64,000 bases of DNA from Streptomyces sp. CB00455 (GCF_001905445.1 NZ_LIVQ01000012.1:1-64000), one strand, 5' to 3'. Shown: positions 44,118-52,990, counted from the first letter of the stretch. Translations and numbers: made by a program. The notes: generated from the letters alone by a model not told the origin.

Positions 44118-45674
44118 TTACGCGGTGCGCTGCGCGGTGATGAAGACGAAGGAACCGCTGCCGGACTCCTCGACGACGGCGAGACCCGCGTCGGCGAGCC
44201 ACTTCTTGATCTCGTCCAGCTCGAACAGGAGCATGCCCGCGGGCCGGCTGGGGAAGTAGTGCGAGCCCTGGAAGTAGCGGTCGATGGGGTCGTCTGCCCA
44301 GCGGAAGGTCAGCAGGGTGAAGGTGCCGCCCGGCTTGAGGCAGCGGCCGATCTCGGCGATGGCGATGTCGGCCTGCTCCGGGAATGCCTGCAGGGCATTC
44401 CAGCAGTTGACGGCGCCGAGGGTGGCGTCGCCGTAGGGAAGGGTGAGGGCGCTGGCGATGACGGCCGGCACCTCGGGCAGCGCCCGGCGCAGCGCATTGA
44501 GCATGGGCAGGCCCAGGTCCTGGGCGATGAGCCGCTCGGTGCCGACGGCCTGGTCCACCACGGCCGTCCAGCGGCCGGCGCCGGCGCACAGGTCCAGGAC
44601 GGGTCCGTCGACGGGGCGGGTGTGCGCGGTGAGGTACGCGTCCTCGTCCTCCGGGGTGACGGCGTCGTCCCAGTTGAGCCCGGCGACGCGAAGGAACGCG
44701 GGACGCAGCACGGATTCGTAGTAGACGCCCATGCTGGGCATGGCGGCGAGCTTCTGGAGCAGGTCGGCGGTCTCGTCCTCCTCGGTCGCCTGGGAGCCGG
44801 TCGCGCCGGCGGACAGGTCGAGGAGTCCATGAGCCAGGGGGAAGGACGCCTGGCAGTCGGCGCAGCGCGCGCCGCCGTCGGTGAAGTCGAGGCGGCCGGT
44901 GCAGGCCGGGCAGCGCAGGGCGTCGGCGTGCCGGGCGAAGGCGTCGGCGCCGAGGCCGGAGGCCGGGCCGGCGCCGTCGGTGGAGGCGATGGGGTAGGCG
45001 GTCTCCAGGGCGGCGCCGTGGCGCACTGCCCAGTAGGCCTTCATGCCCGAGTACGCGAGCACCGTGCGGGTGTCGTTGTCCCAGTTGGAGGTGGCCTGTT
45101 CGGGGGTGAGAGCGCGGATCCACTCCTTGTCGAACCCGCGCTCGTCCTCGTTGAGCTGCCAGGCCGCCGGCGAGGGCCAGCAGCGGCCGAGGTCCGGGTC
45201 GTCGAGGTCGAGCTCCCGCAGCGTACGCTCCAGGCGGGTGAGGTCGTTGGAGTCGAGGGCCAGCTCCTCCGTAGCTGCCACGGCCAGGATCGCCTCGCGG
45301 TGCTGGGGGAAGTGCGAGAGCAGGTAGAGCAGCGCGGTCGTCAGGGGGGTGCCCGCGCCGCTGCCGGCCAGGAGTTCCAGGTAGCGGCCGATGCCCGCGG
45401 CCACGGCGGTGAGCACCGGGCCGTCGGTGGCCGGGTGCTCCGCCTCGGCGAGCAGTCCGAGCAGGACCGCCACGTATCCCTTGCGCTCGTCGTCCACCGT
45501 GTCGAGCAGGGACACCAGCTCCGGCACCGCGGTGGCGGCGCTGCTCGCCGCGCCGTCCTGGCCCCAGACCTCACCGGCCAGGCGGAGGAATTGCGCCTCC
45601 AGGCGGTCGGCCGGCGCGTTCGCGAAGGCGTCCAGGTGGTCGGTGACGGCCGGGGGGGTCGTCTGGTCGGTCAT
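44118..45674 (-). CDS. Three-part methyltransferase with zinc ribbon
   Basis: 518 residues in three parts: an all-helical N-terminal domain (about 1-245) rich in Leu and Ala, a zinc ribbon with paired Cys (255, 258, 271, 274: CPAC and CADC), and a class I methyltransferase domain (about 320-518) with VLDLCAGAGRW, YGDATLGAVNCWN and LKPGGTFTLLTF. The ribbon-methyltransferase unit resembles Trm112-ribbon-like fusions and several antibiotic methyltransferases; the helical part is unfamiliar. AAGGACG precedes the ATG, 12 nt after the thioesterase gene, so it ends the acyltransferase-thioesterase-methyltransferase operon. Confidence 0.85.
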   Translation of the reverse strand: MTDQTTPPAVTDHLDAFANAPADRLEAQFLRLAGEVWGQDGAASSAATAVPELVSLLDTVDDERKGYVAVLLGLLAEAEHPATDGPVLTAVAAGIGRYLELLAGSGAGTPLTTALLYLLSHFPQHREAILAVAATEELALDSNDLTRLERTLRELDLDDPDLGRCWPSPAAWQLNEDERGFDKEWIRALTPEQATSNWDNDTRTVLAYSGMKAYWAVRHGAALETAYPIASTDGAGPASGLGADAFARHADALRCPACTGRLDFTDGGARCADCQASFPLAHGLLDLSAGATGSQATEEDETADLLQKLAAMPSMGVYYESVLRPAFLRVAGLNWDDAVTPEDEDAYLTAHTRPVDGPVLDLCAGAGRWTAVVDQAVGTERLIAQDLGLPMLNALRRALPEVPAVIASALTLPYGDATLGAVNCWNALQAFPEQADIAIAEIGRCLKPGGTFTLLTFRWADDPIDRYFQGSHYFPSRPAGMLLFELDEIKKWLADAGLAVVEESGSGSFVFITAQRTA

Positions 45675-45686
45675 GTGCGCGTCCTT

Positions 45687-46457
45687 TCAGGAGGAATGGG
45701 CGGACACCGGGTGCCGGGACGGCCGCGTGGCGCCCGTCGGCTGTCCGGAGAGCTCGCGCGCGATCTCCGCCGTGTTCCCGGGATCAGTCAGGTAGAAGTG
45801 GCCACCCGGAAGCAGCCGCAGTGCGAACGGTCCGGTGGTGTGACCGGCCCAGGCACGGGCCTCGTCGACGGTCACCAGCGGGTCGGCGTCCCCGAGGAAC
45901 GCGGTGACCGGGCAGGAGAGCCGGTGCCCCGGATCGGTGTAGGTCTCGAAGGCCCGGTAGTCGCTGCGGACGGCCGGCAGGAGCAGGCGCAGGAACATCT
46001 CCTCCGCCACGGAGACGGTTTGCGTGCCGCCCAGCCGTGCGATTTCCGCAAGGATCTGTTCGTCGTCCCGCAGGTGGACGCCGTCGTGGTGGTGGCGCGA
46101 CGGGGCGAGCATGGCGGACACGAAGAGATGCGCGGGCCCGCTTCCGACCGCCTCCAGCCGCGCGGCCACCTCATAACCGAGCAGGCCGCCCAGGCTGTGG
46201 CCGAAAAGTGCCAGGGGCGCGTCCCGCAGAGGACCGAGCGCCGCCGCGATGTGACCGGCCATCATCTTCAGGTCGCCGATCAGCGGATCGGCCATGCGGT
46301 CGTAGCGGCCGGGGTACTGCACGCCCAGCACTTCCACTCCGGGGCCGAGTGCCTCGGCGAGCTGGAGGTAGGAGTGGGCCGCTCCTCCTGCGTGGGGAAG
46401 GCACACCAGACGGAGCGCTCCGGGGGGAGCGGGCCTCAGCGTGCGCAGCCAGGTCAC
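45687..46457 (-). CDS. Type II thioesterase (NRPS/PKS editing type)
   Basis: 256 residues from a GTG overlapping the acyltransferase stop (GTGA). Alpha/beta hydrolase of the type II thioesterase family: LVCLPHAGGAAHSY, nucleophile GHSLGG (Ser88), Asp in FLGDADPLV and His in LLPGGHFYL. These enzymes clear mis-loaded carrier domains. The only carrier domain I see in the window is on the A-T didomain at 57647, so this is a likely partner, although it sits in an operon with membrane acyltransferase and methyltransferase 11 kb away. Confidence 0.92.
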   Translation of the reverse strand: MTWLRTLRPAPPGALRLVCLPHAGGAAHSYLQLAEALGPGVEVLGVQYPGRYDRMADPLIGDLKMMAGHIAAALGPLRDAPLALFGHSLGGLLGYEVAARLEAVGSGPAHLFVSAMLAPSRHHHDGVHLRDDEQILAEIARLGGTQTVSVAEEMFLRLLLPAVRSDYRAFETYTDPGHRLSCPVTAFLGDADPLVTVDEARAWAGHTTGPFALRLLPGGHFYLTDPGNTAEIARELSGQPTGATRPSRHPVSAHSS

Positions 46458-47704
46458 GAATGGATCGTCTCGACGCTGGGTCCCGCCGAGGCCTTGCCCA
46501 GCCGCTCGCGCAGCTTCATGGCGGGGCTCTCGATGAGGTAGAAGCTGGCCGTGGCGAGCACGATCGTGCCGCCGAGGGTGATGCCGAAGAGCTTCCAGAA
46601 GCCGCCGGGCCCGAAGATCCCGCCCTGCCAGAAGTAGATGACGGCGATGTGCCACAGGTACAAGCCGTAGGAGATGCGGCCCAAGAAGCGCATCACCGGG
46701 TTGCTCATGGCGGCGATGACGAACTTGCTCCGGTCGTGGGGCACGGTCACCGGGGCAACGATGAACAGGCCGAAGAGCATGTAGAGCAGCATCTCGGTGA
46801 GGCCGCCGGCCATGTCCGGGTAGTCCGCGTAGCCGGGCTTGCCGATGGGACGCACGCAGGCGACGACATAGATGGCGAACGCGGCGGCCCAGCACCACAG
46901 CGGGTGCTTCATCATCCAGCGGTAGATGGCCGGGATGGTGGCCGGGGAGAGGTCGGCGGCGGCGGACAGGGCGGCGAGGCCCATGCCGACGGCGATGAAT
47001 CCGAACCATTTCGGCGGCCATTCGTTCTGCATCGGGTACTGGCCCATCGAGGGCAGTTCGGTCCACACGCAGAACACGAACCCGAGGACCACCAGGGAGC
47101 TGAGGGCCCACAGGATGCGGCGGACGCGGACGCCCGGGTCCGGGGACCGCCCAGCGATCTTGTCCAGGGCGCGGGCCATGAGCGGAAGGAGGGCGTAGAA
47201 GGCCACCTCGGTCGCCAGTGTCCAGGTCTGCTCCAGGCCCTGGGCGACGGTGCGCGAGTCCAGCTGGTAGACCTGCAGGAGCAGCACGGCCCGGATGACC
47301 TGCCAGGCGCCGTGGATGTTCTCGCGGTTCAGGAAGGTCATCGCGACGGCGACCAGTGCCCAGTAGGCGGGCAGGGTGCGCAGCACGCGGCGCCACAGGT
47401 ACGGCTTGACGGCGGGCTTGCGGGTGCCGGCGAGGGTGGCGAGTGCGAACGGCCGGTAGAGCAGCATGCCCGACAGGATGAAGAAGATGGGCAGGGACAC
47501 CTGCAGCTGTTGGAGCAGGACGCCGTAGAAGCCCTTGGGCTCCTGGTCCATGAGCCCGATGATGCCGGCGCTGAGTCCGACATGCGTGGTGAGCACCCCC
47601 ATGGCTGCGAGACCGCGCATGCCCTCAAGCTCCGGGAAGAACCGGCGCTCGGTGGTACGGGGGCGGCTTGCGTCCACGGAGGGTCTGATCGTGGTCGTGG
47701 CCAC
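46454..47704 (-). CDS. Acyltransferase-3 family membrane protein, copy 2
   Basis: 416 residues from a GTG, with about ten membrane spans. Family features: LEGMRGLAAMGVLTTHVGL, PIFFILSGMLLYRPFA, YLWRRVLRTLPAYW and WTLATEVAFYALLPLMA. It differs strongly from the copy at 39983, with a longer charged loop (EWPPKWF) in the middle. Likely transfers an acyl group to a sugar or to the pathway product at the membrane. First gene of a three-gene operon (with thioesterase and methyltransferase), driven by a promoter with the 16-nt element 59 nt upstream. Confidence 0.9.
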   Translation of the reverse strand: MATTTIRPSVDASRPRTTERRFFPELEGMRGLAAMGVLTTHVGLSAGIIGLMDQEPKGFYGVLLQQLQVSLPIFFILSGMLLYRPFALATLAGTRKPAVKPYLWRRVLRTLPAYWALVAVAMTFLNRENIHGAWQVIRAVLLLQVYQLDSRTVAQGLEQTWTLATEVAFYALLPLMARALDKIAGRSPDPGVRVRRILWALSSLVVLGFVFCVWTELPSMGQYPMQNEWPPKWFGFIAVGMGLAALSAAADLSPATIPAIYRWMMKHPLWCWAAAFAIYVVACVRPIGKPGYADYPDMAGGLTEMLLYMLFGLFIVAPVTVPHDRSKFVIAAMSNPVMRFLGRISYGLYLWHIAVIYFWQGGIFGPGGFWKLFGITLGGTIVLATASFYLIESPAMKLRERLGKASAGPSVETIHS

Positions 47705-47763
47705 AGTCCAACCCCCTGGTTGTTGAAGAGACTCGACCAGCTTCAGGGCGGTCGTTCACGGCG

Positions 47764-47779
47764 GCATCTCTCGGATTGC
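47764..47779 (-). promoter_or_regulatory. Recurring 16-nt element, copy 7
   Basis: Reads GCAATCCGAGAGATGC toward the acyltransferase operon, 59 nt before its start; GAAGCTGG follows 19 nt downstream. Confidence 0.75.
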
Positions 47780-47862
47780 GGTGTTGACCGGGGTGTGCGG
47801 GGGCTGCCGGCCGGGGCACGGCGAGGTGCGGCGGTGTGCCGCCGGCCCGGGAGCGGACATGC

Positions 47863-47909
47863 CGACGGGGGCGGTAAGGGCTCTCCCCAGGCCCTTTCCG
47901 CCCCCGTCG
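47863..47909 (-). terminator. Long hairpin terminator
   Basis: CGACGGGGGCGG plus flanking bases (47863-47881) pairs, with one or two imperfections, with 47891-47909, just past the stop of the SRPBCC gene. Confidence 0.75.
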
Positions 47910-47922
47910 TACCGGCTTGCCC

Positions 47923-48399
47923 TCAGGCGTTTGCCAGGTACGCGCCGAGCGAGTCGAAGAAGCTGTTCCAGCCCCCCTTGACCTCCTCGGCCTTCTCGTC
48001 GTCGAACTGGCCCGCCTGGTGGAACGTCAGCTCCGTGCCGCCGTCGCGGTCGGCGAAGGTGACGGTGGTCAGCTCCTCCGCCTCACCGCGTGCCGCGCGC
48101 TCGGCGATGTTCTCGTCCTTCGGGTCGACCAGGGTGAAGACCAGCCGCTCGTTCTCCACCACCTCGCGGTAGACGCCGGTGAACGGGAACTCGCCGATAC
48201 CTTCGGCGGCCATGGTGGCGCTCCAGGCGCCGCCGACGCGCACGTCCAGGTTCACGGTCGACGGGTCGGTGCTGAAGCCGACCGGGCCCCACCACTGAGC
48301 GAAGCGCTCCGGGTCGGTCCACGCCCGGTAGACCGATGCGCGCGGGGCGTCGAGGGTGCGGGTGACGGTGAGCTCGTTGAGCTGCGTCGTGTCAGTCAA
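47923..48399 (-). CDS. SRPBCC (AHSA1-like) domain protein
   Basis: 158 residues from a TTG with GAAAGG upstream. RTLDAPRASVYRAWTDPERFAQWWGP, the GGAWSATM turn and the C-terminal HQAGQFDDEKAEEVKGGWNSFFDSL are typical of the AHSA1/SRPBCC fold (single-chain, lipid- or ligand-binding helix-grip). Such proteins are often encoded with YCII-type proteins, as here: the YCII gene ends 44 nt upstream and both share one promoter. Could bind or cyclise a small hydrophobic ligand, or act in stress response. No catalytic residues identified. Confidence 0.88.
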   Translation of the reverse strand: MTDTTQLNELTVTRTLDAPRASVYRAWTDPERFAQWWGPVGFSTDPSTVNLDVRVGGAWSATMAAEGIGEFPFTGVYREVVENERLVFTLVDPKDENIAERAARGEAEELTTVTFADRDGGTELTFHQAGQFDDEKAEEVKGGWNSFFDSLGAYLANA

Positions 48400-48443
48400 G
48401 GTGCTGGTGCCTTTCGGGCGGTGCGCGGAGAGGGAGGGCGGGA

Positions 48444-48785
48444 TCAGCCCGCGGGGGCGTCGAACAGCGGGCGGATCTCGACGCCGCCGTCGTGCACCGG
48501 GACGACCTTGGCGACCTCGAGGGCGTGCTCGATGTCACGGGCCTCGAGCACGAAGGTGCCCCCGAGGGACTGCTTGGCCTCGGCGAACGGGCCGTCGAAG
48601 ACCTCTCCGCCGCGGATCGCCTTGGCGGTGCCGGCCGGCTGCAGGGCGAGACCGTTGAGGATCTTGCCGCCCAGCTCCTCGACCTTGCCCGGGAAAGCCT
48701 CGTGGGCGGCGAGCAGCTCCTTGGGGGCGTTCTCCCAGCCGCCGGGGATCTCGGCCTCGTAGATGAAGACCGCGTACTGAGCCAT
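48444..48785 (-). CDS. YCII-related (DGPF) protein
   Basis: 113 residues. The conserved EVFDGPFAEAKQSLGGTFVLEA is the DGPF signature of the YCII superfamily, small dimeric ferredoxin-like proteins with a His/Asp pocket. Many are genetically linked to ECF sigma factors (ECF42 type); no sigma factor is present here. AAGGAGA precedes the ATG. It starts the YCII-SRPBCC pair and faces an SDR gene across a promoter with two back-to-back copies of the 16-nt element. Confidence 0.9.
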   Translation of the reverse strand: MAQYAVFIYEAEIPGGWENAPKELLAAHEAFPGKVEELGGKILNGLALQPAGTAKAIRGGEVFDGPFAEAKQSLGGTFVLEARDIEHALEVAKVVPVHDGGVEIRPLFDAPAG

Positions 48786-48874
48786 GGTGGTTCTCCTTCT
48801 GGTGTCCTGTCACCGCAGTGCGTGCGGCAGCACTCTTCGTCCGCCACCAGTTTTTCGCTTCGCGCCCCTGAACC

Positions 48875-48890
48875 ACATCTTCCAGATTGC
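48875..48890 (-). promoter_or_regulatory. Recurring 16-nt element, copy 8
   Basis: Reads GCAATCTGGAAGATGT toward the YCII gene, 89 nt before its start; one mismatch at the last base. A GAAAAACTGG tract lies about 18 nt downstream. Confidence 0.75.
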
Positions 48891-48953
48891 TGCTCTGGGG
48901 GCTGATACCAGCCATGTGTTCCGCACCCGGCGCTGATCTTCCCGGCCCACATC

Positions 48954-48969
48954 GCAATCCGGGAGATGC
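48954..48969 (+). promoter_or_regulatory. Recurring 16-nt element, copy 9 (perfect consensus)
   Basis: GCAATCCGGGAGATGC on the + strand, only 32 nt before the SDR start; GACTCTGA follows exactly 20 nt downstream. If that box is the -10, transcription would begin at or next to the start codon, matching the lack of a ribosome site there. Confidence 0.78.
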
Positions 48970-49001
48970 GCCCGGCCGACGCCAGCCACGACTCTGACCG
49001 C

Positions 49002-49754
49002 ATGACTGACTTCGAGAACAAGACCGTCCTGGTCACCGGTGGTGGCAGCGGCATCGGGCTGGCCACCGCCCGGCGCCTCCTGGAAGAGGGCGCCAACGTC
49101 GTCCTCGTGGGCCGTGACCCCGAGCGCCTCGCCACCGCGGCGAAGGATCTCGACGCCGGGGAGCGGGTCCTGACCGTGGCCGCCGATGTCGCGCGCCCCG
49201 GCGACCTCGACACCGTCGTCGACCAGGTGCGCGAGCGCTTCGGCAGCCTGCACGGCGTCTTCGCCAACGCCGGCATCGGTCTGAACGCCCGTACCGCGGA
49301 CGTCACGGAGGCCGACTTCGACCAGGTCGTCGGCACCAACTTCAAGGGCTCGTTCTTCACCGTCCAAAAGGCATTGCCGCTGCTGGAGGAGGGCTCCTCG
49401 ATCGTCCTGAACGCATCCTGGCTGGTCCACCGCGGCATGGGCGCGGGCTCGGTGTACGCGGCGAGCAAGGCCGCCGTGCTCAACCTGCCCCGCACGCTGG
49501 CCCCGGACCTCGCCGAGTTCGGCATCCGGGTCAACGCCGTCACACCGGGTCACATCCGCACCGAGATGTTCGACATGGTCGCTCCGGTGGAGCCGGTGCG
49601 CGAGTTCTTCCGCGGCCAGGTGGCCCTCGGCACGCTCGGTACGCCGAAGGACATTGCCGAGACCGTCCTGTTCCTGCTGTCGCCGAAGGCGGCCTACATC
49701 ACGGGCCAGGAGTTCGTCGTCGACGGCGGCCTGACCGGCTCCGTCCCGGCCTGA
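49002..49754 (+). CDS. SDR family oxidoreductase, probably leaderless
   Basis: 250 residues. Classical SDR: TGGGSGIGLATA, ANAGIG, catalytic Ser in LNASWLVH and YAASK, and the C-terminal GQEFVVDGGLTG. NAD(P)H-dependent; substrate unknown. The ATG at 49002 lacks any Shine-Dalgarno sequence, and the predicted promoter box sits immediately upstream, so a leaderless transcript is likely. An in-frame ATG at 48966 lies inside the regulatory element and is rejected. Followed 60 nt later by the acyl-CoA dehydrogenase gene, probably one operon. Confidence 0.9.
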   Translation: MTDFENKTVLVTGGGSGIGLATARRLLEEGANVVLVGRDPERLATAAKDLDAGERVLTVAADVARPGDLDTVVDQVRERFGSLHGVFANAGIGLNARTADVTEADFDQVVGTNFKGSFFTVQKALPLLEEGSSIVLNASWLVHRGMGAGSVYAASKAAVLNLPRTLAPDLAEFGIRVNAVTPGHIRTEMFDMVAPVEPVREFFRGQVALGTLGTPKDIAETVLFLLSPKAAYITGQEFVVDGGLTGSVPA

Positions 49755-49814
49755 CGGGCCGGCGTACAGACGACGTACCGGCCTACAGACGTACCGACGT
49801 TCCAAGGAGAACCA

Positions 49815-50978
49815 GTGATCGACTTCCGGCTCGGCGAAGAGCACGAGGTCCTGCGCAAGAGCGTCGAGGAATTCGCACGCACCGAGGTCGCGCCGGTCAT
49901 CGGCGAGCTCTACAAGCGGGACGAGTTCCCGTACGCACTGGTGGCCGAGATGGGCCGGATGGGCCTGTTCGGCCTGCCCTTCGACCAGGAGTTCGGCGGC
50001 TCGGGAGGGGACTTCCTCGGGCTGTGCCTGGCGCTGGAGGAGCTCGGGCGGGTCGACACGTCAGTCGCGATCACCCTGTCCGCAGGTGTGTCACTGGGCG
50101 CCATGCCGATCCACCGCTTCGGGACGCGGGAGCAGAAGGAGCGCTGGATGCCTCAGCTGTGTGCCGGTGAGGCACTCAGCGCGTTCGGGCTGACAGAGCC
50201 GGGCGGGGGCACCGACGTCTCGGGGCTCACCACCACGGCGGTGCTCGACGGGGACGAGTGGGTGATCAACGGCGCCAAGTCGTTCATCACCAATTCCGGC
50301 ACCGACATCACCCGGCTGGTCACCGTGACCGCGGTGACGGGCGTCCGCGCGGACGGCCGCCAGGAGACCTCGACCATCGTGGTGCCGTCCGGGACGCCCG
50401 GCTTCGAGGTGGCGCCGAAATACTCCAAGGCGGGCTGGAACGCGTCGGACACCCGCGGCCTCACCTTCACCGACTGCCGGGTGCCGGCCGGAAACCTGCT
50501 CGGCGAACGGGGCCGGGGCATCGCGCAGTTCCTCTCGGTCCTGGACGAGAGCCGGATCGCCATCTCCGCGGTGGGTACCGGTGTGGCCCAGGGCTGTGTG
50601 GACGAGAGCGTGCGATACGCACGGGAGCGGACGGCCTTCGGCCGCAACCTCGGCGCGAACCAGGTGATCCAGTTCAAGATCGCCGACATGGAGGTACGGG
50701 CCCAGTCGGCCCGTCTCGCCTATTACCAGGCGGCGTCGAAGATGCTCCGGGGGGAGCCCTTCGCCAAGGAGGCTTCGGTCGCCAAGCTCGTCTCCTCCGC
50801 CGCCGCCATGGACAACGCCCGCGACGCCACACAGATCTTCGGAGGCTACGGCGCGCTGAACGACTATCCGGTGACCCGCTTCTACCGTGACGCCAAGGTA
50901 CTGGAGATCGGTGAGGGCACGAGCGAGGTCCAGCGGATGCTGATCGCGCGCAGCCTGGGGGTCCGGGCGGCCGCCTGA
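49815..50978 (+). CDS. Acyl-CoA dehydrogenase (canonical)
   Basis: 387 residues from a GTG with AAGGAGA upstream. Canonical throughout: LTEPGGGTDVSG, WVINGAKSFITNSG, DESRIAISAVGTGVAQG, FGGYGALNDYPVTRFYRDAK and the tail EIGEGTSEVQRMLIAR that holds the catalytic Glu of the short-chain type. It should oxidise an acyl-CoA to the enoyl-CoA with FAD and ETF. Contrast with the diverged relative at 20864. Operon with the SDR; the acyl-CoA ligase converging from 52768 could supply its substrate, suggesting a small acyl-CoA module. Confidence 0.95.
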   Translation: MIDFRLGEEHEVLRKSVEEFARTEVAPVIGELYKRDEFPYALVAEMGRMGLFGLPFDQEFGGSGGDFLGLCLALEELGRVDTSVAITLSAGVSLGAMPIHRFGTREQKERWMPQLCAGEALSAFGLTEPGGGTDVSGLTTTAVLDGDEWVINGAKSFITNSGTDITRLVTVTAVTGVRADGRQETSTIVVPSGTPGFEVAPKYSKAGWNASDTRGLTFTDCRVPAGNLLGERGRGIAQFLSVLDESRIAISAVGTGVAQGCVDESVRYARERTAFGRNLGANQVIQFKIADMEVRAQSARLAYYQAASKMLRGEPFAKEASVAKLVSSAAAMDNARDATQIFGGYGALNDYPVTRFYRDAKVLEIGEGTSEVQRMLIARSLGVRAAA

Positions 50979-50990
50979 GTCCTCGGGGCC

Positions 50991-51029
50991 GGGGTGTGGC
51001 CCGTACGCCTGGCGTACGGGCCACACCCC
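50991..51029. terminator. 19-bp perfect hairpin terminator
   Basis: GGGGTGTGGCCCGTACGCC (50991-51009) and its exact complement (51011-51029) leave a single central base; shared by the converging dehydrogenase and ligase genes. Confidence 0.85.
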
Positions 51030-51088
51030 CGTCCGGGATCCTTGCGGTCCGGGCCGGGCCGGGGCCCCCGACCGGACCCGGCGGCGGA

Positions 51089-52768
51089 TCAGCGCGTCAG
51101 GGCCGGTTCCAGACTGCCGAGCTCCAGCATGGCCTCAGCCTGCTCGCGCAGTTCGACCTTGCGGACCTTGCCGCTCGCCGTCATCGGGAACGTCTCGACG
51201 GTGCGCACGTAGCGCGGAATCTTGTAGTGGGCGAGCCTGCCGGTGCAAAAGGCGCGCAGCGACTGGGGGGTGAGCTCCTCGGCCCCCTCCCGCATCCGCA
51301 CCCAGGCCATCAGCTCCTCGCCGTAGTACTCGTCCGGGACGCCGATGACCTGCGCGTCCAGGATGTCCGGGTGGGTGTGGAGGAACTCCTCGATCTCACG
51401 GGGGTAGAGGTTCTCGCCGCCCCGGATGACCATGTCCTTGATCCGCCCGGTGATGCTCACGTAGCCATCGTCGTCCATGACGGCCAGGTCCCCGGTGTGC
51501 ATCCAGCCCGCACGGTCGATGGCCTCCGCGGTCTTCTCGGGCTGTTCCCAGTACCCGCTCATCACGGAGTAGCCGCGCGTGCAGAACTCGCCCTGCCGGC
51601 CGCGCGGCACGGTCAGTCCGGTGTCCGGGTCCACGATCTTGATCTCCAGGTGGGGGCCCACCCTGCCGACGGTGGAGACGCGGCGTTCCAGCGAGTCGTC
51701 TCGGCGTGTCTGGCAGGCGACCGGCGACGTCTCGGTCATGCCGTAGCAGATGGTCACCTGCGCCATGTTCATCTTTTCGACGACCTGGGTCATCACCTCG
51801 ACCGGACAAGGGGAGCCGGACATGATGCCGGTGCGCAGCGAGGACAGGTCGAACGAGGCGAAGTCCGGGTGGTTCAGTTCGGCGATGAACATCGTCGGCA
51901 CGCCGTACAGCGACGTGCACCGCTCCGCCTCCACCGCCTCCAAGGCGGCCCGGGCGTCGAAGACGGGGGACGGGATCACCACGCACGCGCCGTGGCTGGT
52001 CGCCGCGATGGTGCCCATCGCCATGCCGAAGCAGTGGTAGAAGGGCACCGGGAGGCAGACCCGGTCGGCCTCGGTGTAGTCGAGCAGCTCGCCGGTGAAG
52101 AAGCCGTTGTTGAGGATGTTGTGGTGCGAGAGCACCGCGCCCTTGGGGAACCCGGTCGTGCCGGAGGTGTACTGGATGTTGATCGGGTCGTCGGGCCCGA
52201 GGACGGCCGCGGCTTCGGCCAGGCGCCGGGCGGCGTCCGCGTCCTTGGGGGCCCGCAAGGCCAGCCAGCTCTCTCCGCCGATCAGGACGGTGTGCTCCAA
52301 GGCGGCGCAGCGGGGCGCGACCTCAGCGATCATGCTCGCGTAGTCGGAGCTGCGGAACCGGTGCGCGGCCACCAGGACGCGGACCCCGGCCTGGTTCAGG
52401 ACGTACTCCAGCTCGTGCGTGCGGTAGGCCGGGTTGACGTTGACCAGGATCGCCCCGATCTTCGCAGCGGCGTACTGGGTCAGCACCCATTCGGCGCAGT
52501 TGGGGGACCACAGGCCGACCCGGTCCCCCTTGGTGATGCCGAGGTCCAGCAGCCCGACGGCCAGGGCGTCGACCTCGGCGCCGAGCTCCGCATAGGTCCA
52601 ACGGCGGTCCGTGGGCCGGTCGACGAGCGCGTCCCGGTCAGCGTGGGCGGCGGCGGAGCGGTCGAAGTTCGCGCCGATCGTCTCGCCGAGCAGCGGGACG
52701 CAGTGGCCTCCCGATGCGTAGCTGGGCTTCCTGTGCGCCGGGGATCCGCCAGGTCCGCGTGTCACCAT
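51089..52768 (-). CDS. Acyl-CoA synthetase (AMP-binding, FadD-like)
   Basis: 559 residues, full ANL length. YTSGTTGFPKGAVLSH, YGMTETSPVA, HTGDLAVMDDDGYVSITGRIKDM and the terminal MTASGKVRKVEL (catalytic Lys) are intact. Matches actinomycete medium/short-chain acyl-CoA ligases used in fatty or aromatic acid catabolism. GGAGG precedes the ATG. Promoter has a copy of the 16-nt element. With the acyl-CoA dehydrogenase and SDR across the terminator it could form a degradation or precursor-supply module. Confidence 0.93.
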   Translation of the reverse strand: MVTRGPGGSPAHRKPSYASGGHCVPLLGETIGANFDRSAAAHADRDALVDRPTDRRWTYAELGAEVDALAVGLLDLGITKGDRVGLWSPNCAEWVLTQYAAAKIGAILVNVNPAYRTHELEYVLNQAGVRVLVAAHRFRSSDYASMIAEVAPRCAALEHTVLIGGESWLALRAPKDADAARRLAEAAAVLGPDDPINIQYTSGTTGFPKGAVLSHHNILNNGFFTGELLDYTEADRVCLPVPFYHCFGMAMGTIAATSHGACVVIPSPVFDARAALEAVEAERCTSLYGVPTMFIAELNHPDFASFDLSSLRTGIMSGSPCPVEVMTQVVEKMNMAQVTICYGMTETSPVACQTRRDDSLERRVSTVGRVGPHLEIKIVDPDTGLTVPRGRQGEFCTRGYSVMSGYWEQPEKTAEAIDRAGWMHTGDLAVMDDDGYVSITGRIKDMVIRGGENLYPREIEEFLHTHPDILDAQVIGVPDEYYGEELMAWVRMREGAEELTPQSLRAFCTGRLAHYKIPRYVRTVETFPMTASGKVRKVELREQAEAMLELGSLEPALTR

Positions 52769-52827
52769 TGCCGGTCCTCCACTTGTGATGGTCTACCCGA
52801 ACAGCTTTCGGGGCGCAATTGCGCACC

Positions 52828-52843
52828 GCATCTCATGGATTGC
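52828..52843 (-). promoter_or_regulatory. Recurring 16-nt element, copy 10
   Basis: Reads GCAATCCATGAGATGC toward the acyl-CoA synthetase gene, 59 nt before its start; GAAAGCTG follows 18 nt downstream. Flanked by GCGCAATTGCGC, a perfect 12-nt palindrome at 52813-52824. Confidence 0.72.
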
Positions 52844-52990
52844 CGTCATTGCGCACCCGTTTCGGGCGATCCGGTCCCCGGAATCGGGCACGATCGAAGA
52901 AAGGTGCGGCGCACGGTCTGGCCTATTCTTCGGATGCGCATTCGGCGCGTGCCAAGACCATGTCAGCGAGCAGCTGTTGGGAGACCTGCC

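Noticed and set aside
44118-46457. Frameshift or pseudogene in the long minus-strand frames around the thioesterase
   Set aside because: The thioesterase, acyltransferase and methyltransferase each read through fully with 4-nt or 12-nt junctions; the longer overlapping frame from 47396 is a reading-frame shadow upstream of the thioesterase GTG.
48444-48785. ECF42-type control suggested by the YCII (DGPF) gene
   Set aside because: No sigma factor gene is adjacent or elsewhere in the window, and the promoter boxes here do not look like the ECF42 promoter I recall.
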